Positions 1 through 8,811 of a stretch of DNA of 64,000 nt are shown here, one piece after another. The stretch's first letter is position 1, and each line of letters opens with the position of its first letter. The notes under the pieces were generated by a model. That model was not told the DNA's origin. It was given only the letters and a program-made list of their open reading frames with translations, and ran no database searches. The stretch is taken from assembly GCF_014648195.1 (NCBI RefSeq), contig NZ_BMQQ01000009.1, positions 130,770-194,769 of the forward strand, in the 5' to 3' direction. The stretch is from Streptomyces purpureus. GTDB lineage: Bacteria; Actinomycetota; Actinomycetes; Streptomycetales; Streptomycetaceae. A program made the translations under genes and the position numbers.

Positions 1-522
1 TGTCCTCGCAAGGATGAACAGGAGGTCGGAGAGGCGGTTGAGATACGTCGCCGTCAGCGGGTTCATCGTCTCCCCGTGCACCTCCAGCGCCGCCCACGTC
101 GAGCGCTCCGCGCGGCGGACCACCGTGCACGCCTGGTGCAGCAGGGCCGCGCCGGGCGTGCCGCCCGGCAGGATGAAGGAGCGCAGCTTCTCCAGCTCCT
201 CCAGGAACCGGTCGCAGTCCGCCTCCAGCTTGTCGATGTACGGCTGCTCGACCCGCAGCGGCGGGTACTTCGGGTCCGCCACCACCGGCGTCGAAAGATC
301 CGCGCCCACGTCGAACAGGTCGTTCTGGACCCGGACGAGGACCTTCACGACCTCCTCGCCGAGCTGCCCGAGGGCGATCGCCGTGCCGATGACCGCGTTG
401 GCCTCGTTGGCGTCGGCGTACGCCGCGATCCGCAGATCGGTCTTGGCGGTCCGGCTCATGTCGCCAAGGGCGGTGGTGCCCTGGTCGCCGGTACGGGTGT
501 AGATGCGCGTCAGATTGACCAT
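1..522 (-). CDS. PduO-type cob(I)alamin adenosyltransferase (3' end cut by window edge)
   Basis: The protein starts MVNLTRIYTRTGDQGTTALG, and the TRTGDxGTT segment is the nucleotide-binding signature of PduO-type ATP:cob(I)alamin adenosyltransferases. These enzymes make adenosylcobalamin. Further on it has the RRAER and LNRLSDLLF segments of the same family. About 174 residues are inside the window, and the usual length is near 190, so only a short C-terminal piece is missing. The ATG at 522 is the start that places the conserved motif at the N-terminus. Adenosylcobalamin is the cofactor of isobutyryl-CoA and methylmalonyl-CoA mutases, and icmA, mce and meaB lie 17-29 kb away. The link to those genes is inference. 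Confidence 0.93.
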   Translation of the reverse strand, partial: MVNLTRIYTRTGDQGTTALGDMSRTAKTDLRIAAYADANEANAVIGTAIALGQLGEEVVKVLVRVQNDLFDVGADLSTPVVADPKYPPLRVEQPYIDKLEADCDRFLEELEKLRSFILPGGTPGAALLHQACTVVRRAERSTWAALEVHGETMNPLTATYLNRLSDLLFILART

Positions 523-708
523 ACGGCCAGCGTAGTTACGCCCCGGCCGCGCCGCGGACCCGCGGGGGGCCCCGTGCGGAATGAGCCGTACCAGTGTGAT
601 GTCCGTCATTCGAGACGTGACGCGCATCTCTTCCCGCTCACACGGTCCCTCACGGACGCTAATCTCCGCCGAAGAGCCCAGAAGTAAACAGCCGTTAAGG
701 GGTAGAAC

Positions 709-1557
709 GTGGCCAGGAAGCTCGCCGTCATCGGGGCCGGACTCATGGGGTCCGGTATCGCGCAGGTCTCGGCCCAGGCGGGCTGGGAGGTCGTGCTCCG
801 TGACGTCACCGACGCCGCCCTGACCCGCGGCACCGACGGCATCAAGGCGTCGTACGACAAGTTCGTCGCCAAGGGCAAGCTCGAGGCCGCCGACGCCGAG
901 GCCGCCCTCGGCCGCATCACCACCACGACCGACCTCGACGCGGTCGGCGACGTCGACGTCGTCGTGGAGGCCGTCTTCGAGAAGCTCGAGGTCAAGCACG
1001 AGATCTTCCGGACGCTCGACAAGCTCGTACGCGACGACGCCGTCCTCGCCTCCAACACCTCCGCCATCCCGATCACCAAGATCGCGGCGGTCACCGAGCG
1101 CCCCGAGCGGGTCGTCGGTACCCACTTCTTCTCGCCCGTCCCGATGATGCAGCTCTGCGAGCTCGTCCGCGGCTACAAGACCAGCGACGAAACCCTCGCC
1201 ACCGCCCGCGAGTTCGCCGAGTCCGTCGGCAAGACCTGCATCGTCGTCAACCGCGACGTGGCCGGCTTCGTCACCACCCGCCTCATCTCCGCCCTCGTCG
1301 TCGAGGCCGCGAAGCTGTACGAATCGGGCGTGGCCACCGCCGAGGACATCGACATCGCCTGCAAGCTGGGCTTCGGTCACGCCATGGGCCCGCTGGCCAC
1401 CGCCGACCTGACCGGCGTCGACATCCTCGTCAACGCCACCAGCAACATCTACACCGAGTCCCAGGACGAGAAGTTCGCGCCGCCGGAGCTGATGCGCCGG
1501 ATGGTGGACGCCGGTGACATCGGGCGCAAGAGCGGGCAGGGCTTCTACAAGCACTGA
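709..1557 (+). CDS. 3-hydroxybutyryl-CoA dehydrogenase
   Basis: This is an NAD(P)-dependent short-chain 3-hydroxyacyl-CoA dehydrogenase of 282 residues that interconverts acetoacetyl-CoA and 3-hydroxybutyryl-CoA. The dinucleotide-binding GAGLMG motif is at residues 9-14. The family signature with catalytic His139 (HFFSPVPMMQLCE) is at 139-151, and the SNTS segment is near 115. The C-terminal 3HCDH domain follows from about 185 (RDVAGFVTTRL). Length is typical for single-domain butyryl-type enzymes. The GTG start at 709 follows an AAGGGG ribosome site at 697-702. It diverges from the adenosyltransferase gene. It likely feeds four-carbon acyl-CoA metabolism that also involves the acetyl-CoA acetyltransferase at 17.8 kb and icmA. 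Confidence 0.95.
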   Translation: MARKLAVIGAGLMGSGIAQVSAQAGWEVVLRDVTDAALTRGTDGIKASYDKFVAKGKLEAADAEAALGRITTTTDLDAVGDVDVVVEAVFEKLEVKHEIFRTLDKLVRDDAVLASNTSAIPITKIAAVTERPERVVGTHFFSPVPMMQLCELVRGYKTSDETLATAREFAESVGKTCIVVNRDVAGFVTTRLISALVVEAAKLYESGVATAEDIDIACKLGFGHAMGPLATADLTGVDILVNATSNIYTESQDEKFAPPELMRRMVDAGDIGRKSGQGFYKH

Positions 1558-1670
1558 AACCCCCTTCACCCCGACGGGTGAATTCGGTCTCGGTTCGCTT
1601 ACAAGGCGCAACGCTTCTGCCGGTCTGGCAGTCAGTTGTTGCAAAGACGGAGCACTCTCGGGGAGCGCAT

Positions 1671-1994
1671 ATGCACATCAGGGGCGACCACGCCGAGCTG
1701 GTCGTCGGGGGCCGCCTCGACGTCCGCAGCGCGGCGGACGCCCGTACGGTCCTGCACTCGGCCGTCGACGACGGAGTCGGCGACCTGGTGCTCGATCTGA
1801 CCGGCCTCGATTCCTGGGACGCCACCGGGCTCGGGGTCATCATGGGCGCGCACCGCCGGGCCGGCCGCTGCGGCCGCCGCCTGGTGCTGCGCGGTGTCCC
1901 GCCCCAGATGCAGCGCCTGCTGGTGGCGACCCGGCTGCACCGCATCCTCGCCATCGAGGGCGGACTCGCGGCCGAGTCGCTGCCACGCGTCTGA
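1671..1994 (+). CDS. STAS-domain protein (anti-sigma-factor-antagonist-like)
   Basis: This is a single STAS domain of 107 residues. In SpoIIAA the phosphorylated region reads D-S-S-G. Here the matching place is D50-A51-T52-G53-L-G, so the first serine is alanine and the phosphoacceptor position is threonine. Whether Thr52 is phosphorylated cannot be told from sequence. No anti-sigma kinase gene is adjacent. I chose ATG 1671 because a GGGGAGCG ribosome site precedes it and because homologues begin at this MHIRG-like strand. An in-frame start at 1578 would add about 31 unconserved residues. The next gene downstream is a membrane ATPase-like protein, 254 bp away. Confidence 0.85.
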   Translation: MHIRGDHAELVVGGRLDVRSAADARTVLHSAVDDGVGDLVLDLTGLDSWDATGLGVIMGAHRRAGRCGRRLVLRGVPPQMQRLLVATRLHRILAIEGGLAAESLPRV

Positions 1995-2248
1995 ACAGCG
2001 GTTACGGCGAGGTCACCGGGTGTGGAGCGGCTGTGAAAATCGCCCGCCCCGCCCAATCCTCACGAGAAGGTGACGTCTTGGGCGGCCTGGCACCCCGCCT
2101 GTTCACGAATACTCTGCGAACGTCTAGGGTTCGGTCGCCCGCCGATTGACGGACCCACACGGCGGGCACCGGACCAGAAGCGACAGCGGAGCGTGCAGAT
2201 CGGCCGGGAGGGGCTTCGGCACGCGGACGCTTTTGGGGGGCTTTGGCC

Positions 2249-4900
2249 ATGGACCCGATGAACCGAGGACCGGAAGAGCACGGTCACGACAACGAGGCCG
2301 CCGACGGCGGCCGCCGCGAGGCCGCCCTGCCCATGGGCGGACCGACCAAGGGCAGCGGCCCGGCCTCGACCGGACCCGCCCGCACCGCCAAGATCGTCAC
2401 CGGCGATCTGCTGCTCACCATCAACCCCATAGACGGCAGCGAGATAGAGCCCTGCCCGCCGGGGGAGACCCCGGACCGGCCGCGCAAGCGCACCGCCGAC
2501 GAACGCGCCGAGCTCGCCCGGGCCGTCGCCCCGCCGCTGCCCCCGGGCCCCGCCGCGGCCCAGCCGCCGCTCCTGGAACGCCAGGAGGAACGCGAACGGC
2601 TCGTACGGCTCCTGGCCCGCGGCCGTTCCGTACGCCTCACCGGCCCCGCCGGCTCCGGCCGTACGGTCCTCCTCGACACCGTCGCCGCCGACTGCGCCGA
2701 CATCGCCCCCGACGGAGTCGTACGCCTCTCCGGCCACCACCGCACCCCCGTCGAACTTCTCCACGACCTCTACACCACCGTCCTGCACGCCCCGCGCCAC
2801 CGGCCGGACCGGGCCGGGCTGCTCGCCGCCGTCCACGACATCGGCGCGGTCGTCGTCGTCGACGACCTCGAATTCGGCGGCGCCGCCCTCGACGAACTCC
2901 TCGCCGCCACCCCCGAGTGCGCCTATCTGCTGGCCGCCACCCCCGACGTGGCCGCACCCAGCCCCGACTCGCACCTCGAAGAGGTCTTCCTCGCCGGTCT
3001 CGGCCGCAGCTCCGCCCTGGAACTCCTGGAGCACGCCGTCGACCGGCCGCTCACCGACGACGAGGCGAACTGGGCGGGCGACCTCTGGTTCGAGTCCGAG
3101 GGGCTGCCGCTGCGCTTCGTCCAGGCGGGCGCCCTGCTGCGGCAGCGCGACGCGCTACGGGCCGGACAGGGCTCCTTCGATGCCTTCGGCACCGGCGACC
3201 GGGACGCTGACGACGACACCCCGCTGCCCGAGGAACTGCCCGAGGTACCGCTGCCCACCCTCGGCGACGGCGCGGCCCCCGCCCCGCTGCTCGCCTCCCG
3301 GCTCGGCGAGTCCGCCCGCGAGACCCTTCGCTTCGCCGTCGCCCTGGGCGGGGAGGTGCCCCACCAGGCCCATCTGCCCGCGCTCGTCGGCGACACCCAC
3401 GCCGACGCGGCCCTCGGCGAACTCACGGGCTGCGGACTGCTCACTCCCGTCGGCCCCCGCTACCGGCTCGCCGCCGGAGTCCTCGCCCAGCTGGAGGCCA
3501 AGGGGTACGGCGAAGGCGCCGAGGGCCGCGCCCACACCGTCGCCCAGCACTACGCCTGGTGGGCCGGCCACCCCTCGGTCACCCCCGAACGGGCCGCCGC
3601 CGAGGCGGACGCCCTGCTCGCCGCCATGAACGTGCTCGTCCCCGGCTCGGAGGCCGGCCACACCAGCGCCGCCGTCCTGCTCGCCCGCAGCGCCACCCCC
3701 GCCCTCGCGGCCGGGCTGCACTGGGGCGCCTGGGAGCGGGCCCTGCGCGCCGGCCAGGAGGCCGCCCGGATCGCCGGCGAGGTCGCCGAAGAGGCGTACT
3801 TCCACCACGAGCTGGGTGTCCTCGCGCTCTGCGCCGGAAACGTCGAACGGGCCCGCGCCGAACTCGAAGCCTCCATAGCCCTGCGCGGCGCGCTCGCCGA
3901 CAAGCGCGGCACCGTCGCCGGCCGCCGGGCCCTCGCCCTGGTCGCCGACCGCGAGCGCGGCCCGCTCTCCGGCGGACGTACGCCCTCGGGCGACGCGGTG
4001 CCCGCCGCGCGGTCCGAGGAGTCGGCCTCCCCGCCCCGCGGCATCCCCGCGGCCCGGTCGCTGCCGGGCTTCCCCGACGAGCCCGTCACCCTGATCACCC
4101 GCCGGGACACGCCCGTCGGCGGGCTGCCCAAGCTGAGCACCCCGCGCGCCCTCCTGGGCGGCGCCCGGCGCAACCTGGTCGCGGCCGGCGCGGGCGCCCT
4201 GCTCGTGGCCGTCCTCGGCACGGTCGTCACCCTCGGGGCGACCTCGGACAGCGACGACGCCCCGGGCTCCGACCGGGTCACCTCCGACCAGTCGGCCACC
4301 GAGGACCCCGGCGACGGCGGCCTCGACGCGTCCGAGCCGGGCGGCCAGGACGAGGCCCCCGACCCGAGCCGGCCGGGCGGCGGCCAGTCCCCGGACCCCT
4401 CGGGCTCGGCGGCCCCGGGCGGCAACGGCTCCACGACGGGCGGCGGCACCTCCCGTACCCCCGACAAGCCGTCCTCCTCGGGCAGCGCGACGGGCGGTAC
4501 GACAACGGGCGGCCCGTCCACCGGCGGCTCCTCCTCGGGCTCCCCGTCGGGCGGAGGCACCACCACGTCCGGCAGCCCGAGCGGCTCCGGCTCCCCGTCG
4601 AGCACCGGCTCGACCAGCGGCAGCCCCTCCACCTCCGGTAGCCCGAGCGGCTCGGGGTCTCCGTCGGGCAGCGGATCGACGACGAGCAGCCCGACCACGG
4701 GGACGACCACGGCCGGCAGCCCGAGCGGCTCGGGCGGCAGCTCCGACGGGTCGACCGCCGGCACTCCCGGCGGCAGCACCACCGACGGGGGAGCGAGCGG
4801 CGAGCAGACGGGTGGCGCCTCGGGCGGGGCGACCTCCACCGGCGCCGCCGGTGGTACGACCGGCACGACGGACGGCGCCGGCGCCCCCAGCGCCACCTGA
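2249..4900 (+). CDS. Membrane-anchored ATPase-like protein with degenerate P-loop and Ser/Gly/Thr-rich tail
   Basis: This protein has 883 residues. Residues 1-100 are polar and probably disordered. Residues about 105-600 look like an NTPase/STAND-type region with a Walker-A-like G132-P-A-G-S-G-R138-T, in which the usual lysine is arginine. A hydrophobic run ending in Asp-Asp (VVVVDDLEF) resembles a Walker B strand, and TPR-like helices follow around 430-570. One transmembrane segment spans about 640-664. The last 210 or so residues are almost only Gly, Ser, Thr and Pro and would lie outside the membrane. ATG 2249 is preceded by GGGGGG at 2235-2240. A TTG at 2243 is also in frame but too close. 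The function is unknown. It may be a signalling ATPase working with the preceding STAS protein (inference). Confidence 0.85.
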   Translation: MDPMNRGPEEHGHDNEAADGGRREAALPMGGPTKGSGPASTGPARTAKIVTGDLLLTINPIDGSEIEPCPPGETPDRPRKRTADERAELARAVAPPLPPGPAAAQPPLLERQEERERLVRLLARGRSVRLTGPAGSGRTVLLDTVAADCADIAPDGVVRLSGHHRTPVELLHDLYTTVLHAPRHRPDRAGLLAAVHDIGAVVVVDDLEFGGAALDELLAATPECAYLLAATPDVAAPSPDSHLEEVFLAGLGRSSALELLEHAVDRPLTDDEANWAGDLWFESEGLPLRFVQAGALLRQRDALRAGQGSFDAFGTGDRDADDDTPLPEELPEVPLPTLGDGAAPAPLLASRLGESARETLRFAVALGGEVPHQAHLPALVGDTHADAALGELTGCGLLTPVGPRYRLAAGVLAQLEAKGYGEGAEGRAHTVAQHYAWWAGHPSVTPERAAAEADALLAAMNVLVPGSEAGHTSAAVLLARSATPALAAGLHWGAWERALRAGQEAARIAGEVAEEAYFHHELGVLALCAGNVERARAELEASIALRGALADKRGTVAGRRALALVADRERGPLSGGRTPSGDAVPAARSEESASPPRGIPAARSLPGFPDEPVTLITRRDTPVGGLPKLSTPRALLGGARRNLVAAGAGALLVAVLGTVVTLGATSDSDDAPGSDRVTSDQSATEDPGDGGLDASEPGGQDEAPDPSRPGGGQSPDPSGSAAPGGNGSTTGGGTSRTPDKPSSSGSATGGTTTGGPSTGGSSSGSPSGGGTTTSGSPSGSGSPSSTGSTSGSPSTSGSPSGSGSPSGSGSTTSSPTTGTTTAGSPSGSGGSSDGSTAGTPGGSTTDGGASGEQTGGASGGATSTGAAGGTTGTTDGAGAPSAT

Positions 4901-4913
4901 CCCCCGTACGCAG

Positions 4914-4955
4914 ACGGCGGCCCCGGGCGGATGATCATCCGCCCGGGGCCGCCGT
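4914..4955. terminator. Perfect 42-bp palindrome, bidirectional terminator
   Basis: Two 21-bp arms match perfectly with no spacer, centred between 4934 and 4935. The left arm begins ACGGCGGCCCCGGG. It sits 13 bp after the stop of the rightward ATPase-like gene and 15 bp before the stop of the leftward nucS, so it can end transcription from both sides. There is no T-tract, which is usual for high-GC actinobacterial terminators. Confidence 0.8.
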
Positions 4956-4970
4956 TCGCGTACGTCGGCC

Positions 4971-5642
4971 CTAGAAGAGCCGCAGCTTGTCGTCCTCGAT
5001 GCCGCGCAGCGCGTCGTAGTCGAGCACCGCGCAGTCGATGCCGCGGTCCGTCGCCAGCACCCGCGCCTGCGGCTTGATCTCCTGCGCCGCGAAGATGCCC
5101 TTGACCGGCGCCAGATGCGGGTCGCGGTTGAGTAGCTCCAGGTAGCGGGTGAGCTGCTCCACACCGTCGATCTCGCCGCGCCGCTTGATCTCCACCGCCA
5201 CCGTCGCGCCGTCGGCGTCCCGGCAGAGAATGTCGACCGGGCCGATGGCGGTCGGGTACTCGCGGCGGATCAGCGTGTATCCATCGCCCAGTGTCTCGAT
5301 CCTGTCGGCGAGAAGCTCCTGAAGGTGCGCTTCCACGCCGTCCTTGATAAGGCCCGGGTCGACACCCAGCTCGTGCGAGGAGTCGTGGAGGATCTCCTCC
5401 ATCGTGATGATCAGTTTCTCGCCCGCTTTGTTCACCACGGTCCACACGCCCGCCTCGCCGTCGACGCCTTCCTTGAGCGTGCAGGGCGGCGACATCCAGT
5501 TGAGGGGCTTGTACGCCCGGTCGTCGGCGTGGATGGAGACACTGCCGTCGGCCTTGACCAGGATCAGACGGGGGGCGGAGGGCAGGTGGGCGGTGAGCCG
5601 GCCCGCGTAGTCCACGGAGCAGCGGGCGATGACGAGACGCAT
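4971..5642 (-). CDS. nucS: Mismatch-specific endonuclease NucS
   Basis: NucS (EndoMS) of 223 residues cleaves both strands at DNA mismatches and replaces MutS/MutL repair in actinobacteria. The N-terminal DNA-binding half contains [14 protein letters not shown] at about 40-53. The nuclease core has G134-P-V-D137 followed by E151-I-K153-R, the catalytic D/E-x-K residues of this restriction-like fold. The extreme C-terminus is KLRLF, matching the hydrophobic tail that contacts the sliding clamp in related proteins. I start at ATG 5642 ([12 protein letters not shown]) by similarity to mycobacterial NucS. ATG 5666 is in frame eight codons upstream with a GGAAG just before it, so the start is not certain. 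Confidence 0.95.
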   Translation of the reverse strand: MRLVIARCSVDYAGRLTAHLPSAPRLILVKADGSVSIHADDRAYKPLNWMSPPCTLKEGVDGEAGVWTVVNKAGEKLIITMEEILHDSSHELGVDPGLIKDGVEAHLQELLADRIETLGDGYTLIRREYPTAIGPVDILCRDADGATVAVEIKRRGEIDGVEQLTRYLELLNRDPHLAPVKGIFAAQEIKPQARVLATDRGIDCAVLDYDALRGIEDDKLRLF

Positions 5643-5861
5643 GGGGCGCAACGCTACTCGACGCATACGCTTCCGCGCGATTCGGCCCTAAAGCCCCGTT
5701 CGTTATTGGCCGGTTGTGGTCCCAATCTCCTGGTGCGGTCCGGACAGCACGCTTACCGTGGAAGCGGGAGGTTGTCGCTCGTGCACTCTGCGTGCGTACG
5801 GGGGCTCCTCCTTCCCTGCCCGTAAGACCTCGCCTTCCGCGGGGTCGCGAGAGGAGAACCC

Positions 5862-6254
5862 ATGTCGCTCGACGTCTCACCGGCTCTGTTGGAACAGGCC
5901 GAGCGAGGCGAGGTCGACGAAGCCGACTTCGTCGACTGCGTCCGGACCTCCCTGCCCTACGCATGGGAGATGATCAGTTCTCTGGTGGCTCAGCTGAAGG
6001 TGGACGGTGGCGAGTTCGCCGACAACCAGACGCCGCCGCCGGACGAGCAGGCTCGTGGTCAGCTGCTGCGCGCGCTGGCGAGTGACGCGATTCGCGGTGC
6101 GCTCCAGCGGCACTTCGGTGTGCGTCTGGCCTTCCAGAACTGCCACCGCGTGGCGGTCTTCCCGCTGGACGCCTCGGTGGACGAGCGGCTGGCCCGCTTC
6201 ACCTCGATCCGCGGCCAGCTGCTGAACCAGTCGCCGGAACTGCGCGACTGCTGA
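5862..6254 (+). CDS. SCO5389-family conserved hypothetical protein
   Basis: This soluble protein of 130 residues begins MSLDVSPALLEQAERGEVDE. I recognise it as the strongly conserved Streptomyces family named after SCO5389. No catalytic motif, signal peptide or membrane segment is visible. It is predicted to be mostly helical, with a middle part rich in Asp, Glu and Pro (PPPDEQ near residue 58). It ends in Cys130. The AGAGGAGA ribosome site lies about 7 bp before ATG 5862. It is probably monocistronic: it faces away from nucS and converges on the oxidoreductase gene. The function is unknown. Confidence 0.85.
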   Translation: MSLDVSPALLEQAERGEVDEADFVDCVRTSLPYAWEMISSLVAQLKVDGGEFADNQTPPPDEQARGQLLRALASDAIRGALQRHFGVRLAFQNCHRVAVFPLDASVDERLARFTSIRGQLLNQSPELRDC

Positions 6255-6263
6255 TGTCTTGGG

Positions 6264-6309
6264 CTGCCGCTCCGCGTCGCGGGAGGTGCAAGAGACGCCG
6301 GGGCGGCAG
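6264..6309. terminator. Hairpin between convergent genes
   Basis: Arms at 6264-6274 and 6299-6309 (CTGCCGC with GCGGCAG at the base) pair over 11 bp with one G-T pair and a 24-nt loop. It lies between the stops of the SCO5389-family gene and the leftward luciferase-like gene. Confidence 0.5.
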
Positions 6310-6334
6310 CAGTTCGGTACCGCTCCACGGTGCC

Positions 6335-7387
6335 TCAGCCGAGCCGCGGAAGCACCTCTTCGCCCAGCCGCCGTACGTTCTCCTCGGTGGCGCCGAGTTC
6401 GCCCGAGCCTTCGGCGAGCAGCGCGAAGCGGGTGATGCCGGTCCGCTCCGAGGTGGCGGCGAGCCGGTCGGCCGCCAGCCGCGGTGTGCCCACCGGATGC
6501 AGGGAACAGAGGAGTTCGGTGTAGGCGACCGGGTCGCGCATCGCGCGGTGCCGGCCGTCGACCGTCACATGGGCGTCCAGTCCCTGTTTCAGCCAGCCGG
6601 GCATCGCCTTGAGCAGCACCTCCGCCGCGTCGGCCGAGCGGTCGGCGAGCTGGACGACACCGGCGGACACATGCAGCCGGGCGGCGCGCGCGACGGCGTC
6701 CGGCGCGTGACCCGCCGCGAGCGCCTGGGTACGCCACGACGCCACCATCTCCGCCTTCTCCTCGTCGCCGCAGTGCATCCCGAGCAGCATCGGCAGCCCG
6801 CGCTCGGCGGCCAGCCGGACGCTCCGCGGCGAAGTGCAGGCCACGATCACCTCCGGCCCGTCACCCGGACCGCCGACGCCCCCGTCGGTGATCAGCTCGT
6901 CCGGCCGGGGCACGACCGCCACTTCCCGGAAAGCGAATCGTTCCCCCTCCGCTCCCACACGGGGTTCACGCAGCCAGCGCAGCAGCAGACCGAGCGCCTC
7001 GGGAAAGCCGCGATCGTACGCGTCGAGGCCCGCGCCGAAGACCTCCAGATCGACCCAGGGGCCACCCCGGCCCACGCCGAGCGTGAACCGGCCGCCCGAG
7101 GTCAGATGCAGCAGCGCGGCCTGTTCGCCGACCGCGACCGGGTGGTTCGTGGGCAGCACGGTCACCGCCGTACCCACCCGGATCCGGCGGGTCCTGCCGA
7201 GGAGCAGCGCGGCCAGGGTCACCGCCGACGGGCAGACCCCGTACGGCACGAAGTGGTGCTCGGCCAGCCAGACGGAGTCGAGTCCCGCCTCTTCGGCCAC
7301 CTCGGCGGTCCGCACCGCGCGGTGCAGTGCCTCCCCCTGTCCCTGGCCCGGGAACTGGGCGGCCAGAACAAACGTACCCACGCGCAT
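6335..7387 (-). CDS. LLM-class (luciferase-like) flavin-dependent oxidoreductase
   Basis: This is a luciferase-like monooxygenase of 350 residues with a TIM-barrel fold, using FMN or F420. The N-terminus MRVGTFVLAAQFPGQ, the EEAGLDSVWLAEHHF segment at about 32-46, and VGTAVTVLPTNHPV and GRFTLGVGRGG further on are the standard strands of this class. The substrate cannot be told from sequence. ATG 7387 has a strong AAGGAGG ribosome site 9 bp upstream. It stands alone in its orientation and is not obviously linked to its neighbours. Confidence 0.9.
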   Translation of the reverse strand: MRVGTFVLAAQFPGQGQGEALHRAVRTAEVAEEAGLDSVWLAEHHFVPYGVCPSAVTLAALLLGRTRRIRVGTAVTVLPTNHPVAVGEQAALLHLTSGGRFTLGVGRGGPWVDLEVFGAGLDAYDRGFPEALGLLLRWLREPRVGAEGERFAFREVAVVPRPDELITDGGVGGPGDGPEVIVACTSPRSVRLAAERGLPMLLGMHCGDEEKAEMVASWRTQALAAGHAPDAVARAARLHVSAGVVQLADRSADAAEVLLKAMPGWLKQGLDAHVTVDGRHRAMRDPVAYTELLCSLHPVGTPRLAADRLAATSERTGITRFALLAEGSGELGATEENVRRLGEEVLPRLG

Positions 7388-7617
7388 CGCCTTCTGCCTC
7401 CTTGCTCGGCCGACGCGGCTCTCCCCCTGTTACCGGCATCAACGCCTGACACGTGCCAAAGGCAACGGCCGCCCGGGAAGTTCTTGCGATTTTCCGGCAA
7501 CTAGCCCCCCTGGCGGGTGCCATAGGACCCGTGGGGGGCGTGTACCCAGCGTTGTGGCCCGTACGCTGGATGGCGTCTTTCCCGTGTCCGTTACGAGTCG
7601 GCCCCGTGAGGTGTTCC

Positions 7618-7947
7618 GTGTCCCCGCGTCGCAACCGCCCCCGTGGCGGCGAGAATCCCGCCGAGCACGAGGGCGCCTCCGGCGACCGGTACGGCGGTGC
7701 CCAGCGCACCGAGTCCTGGCTGGGGGAGGAGTGGTCGGTCCGGCATGTGGCCGGCGCGAGCGCGGCCGGCAAGCGCTACCGCTGCCCCGGCTGCGACCAG
7801 GAGATCCCCTCCGGCACGCCGCACGTGGTGGCCTGGCCGGAGTACGGCGGCGTCGACGACCGCCGGCACTGGCACAAGGCGTGCTGGAACGCGAAGGACC
7901 GCCGCACCTCGCGGGTGCAGCGGTCCCGTAACGCGCCGAAGTACTAG
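7618..7947 (+). CDS. Small zinc-ribbon-like conserved protein
   Basis: This is a protein of 109 residues. The first 35 or so residues are basic and disordered. The conserved part contains CPGCDQEIP, then H-V-V-A-W-P-E-Y-G-G, then RHWHKACW. This Cys-x2-Cys with His/Cys arrangement would suit one zinc ion, though that is inference. Streptomyces homologues are often labelled ATP/GTP-binding protein, but no P-loop is visible. I prefer the GTG at 7618 (MSPRRNRP), since the 55 extra residues from an upstream in-frame start at 7453 look like non-coding leader. Confidence 0.75.
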   Translation: MSPRRNRPRGGENPAEHEGASGDRYGGAQRTESWLGEEWSVRHVAGASAAGKRYRCPGCDQEIPSGTPHVVAWPEYGGVDDRRHWHKACWNAKDRRTSRVQRSRNAPKY

Positions 7948-7980
7948 CCGCCCGGACGAGCGGCCCACCTGGGGGTCCGG

Positions 7981-8811
7981 TCAGACGTCCCGGGTGTTGA
8001 GGACGGCGAAGGCGGCGCCCAGCGCGACGGCCGTGACACCGAGCATGATCCACACCGGCTCCCAGCCGGCCGGGGCGGACTCGGAGACCCCCGACTCGCT
8101 GTAGATCGCGATGAGCTGGCTGGGGATCGAGTACTCCAGCAGCGCCTGCTGCAGGTCCTGCAGCGACTCCGACATCATGAACATCGCGGCCACCAGCGGG
8201 AACAGCATCAGGCCGATCATGATCGTGATCGCGCCGGCGGAGTGCCGGATCAGCGAGCCGACCGCGAGCGCCAGCAGCCCCAGCAGCGCGACGAACAGCC
8301 CGATGCCGACGGTCGCACGCAGCCACTGCGCCCCGGTCGCGTCCGGCGCCTCCACCATCCCGGTCTGGACGACCGCGACGAACGCCGCGATCGCCGTGGT
8401 GAGCGTGAACACCAGCAGGAAGAAGACGATCGCCTTGGCGGCCAGCACCCGGCCGCGGCTCGGGCAGGCGGTCAGCGTGGTGCGGATCATGCCGGTGCCG
8501 TACTCGGACGCGATGGTCAGCACGCCCAGGGTCATCACACAGATCGAACCGAGCAGCACGCCGAAGAAGCCCATGCCGAGCGCCGGCTCGCCCTCGGTGT
8601 CGACGTTGGCGTTCGACACGATCGCCGCGACGCCCAGACCGACGCCGAGCATCAGCAGGACCATGACGCCGAGCGTCCACACCGTGGCCCGTACGGAACG
8701 GATCTTGGTCCACTCGGAGGCCAGGGCGTCACCGAGGTGGGCCCGGCGCACCGGGATGGGGGAGGTGTACGTGCCGAACGGCGCGCCCGGCTGCTGGTAC
8801 GGGGTCGTCAT
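7981..8811 (-). CDS. ABC-2 transporter permease (exporter 2)
   Basis: This permease of 276 residues has about six hydrophobic segments, after a cytoplasmic N-terminus with ALASEWTKIRSVRATVWTLG, typical of ABC-2 export permeases in actinobacteria. ATG 8811 overlaps the stop of the upstream ATPase gene by 4 bp (ATGA), so the two are translationally coupled and form one exporter. The substrate is unknown. It is a paralogue of the permease at 10156-10935: both share the SEWTKIR(S/T)V entry and a similar layout. Confidence 0.92.
   Translation of the reverse strand: MTTPYQQPGAPFGTYTSPIPVRRAHLGDALASEWTKIRSVRATVWTLGVMVLLMLGVGLGVAAIVSNANVDTEGEPALGMGFFGVLLGSICVMTLGVLTIASEYGTGMIRTTLTACPSRGRVLAAKAIVFFLLVFTLTTAIAAFVAVVQTGMVEAPDATGAQWLRATVGIGLFVALLGLLALAVGSLIRHSAGAITIMIGLMLFPLVAAMFMMSESLQDLQQALLEYSIPSQLIAIYSESGVSESAPAGWEPVWIMLGVTAVALGAAFAVLNTRDV

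Noticed and set aside
2060..3034. Leftward 324-codon frame over the start of the membrane ATPase gene
   Set aside because: Gly/Glu/Ala-rich shadow. The rightward gene has a good ribosome site, domain and codon bias.
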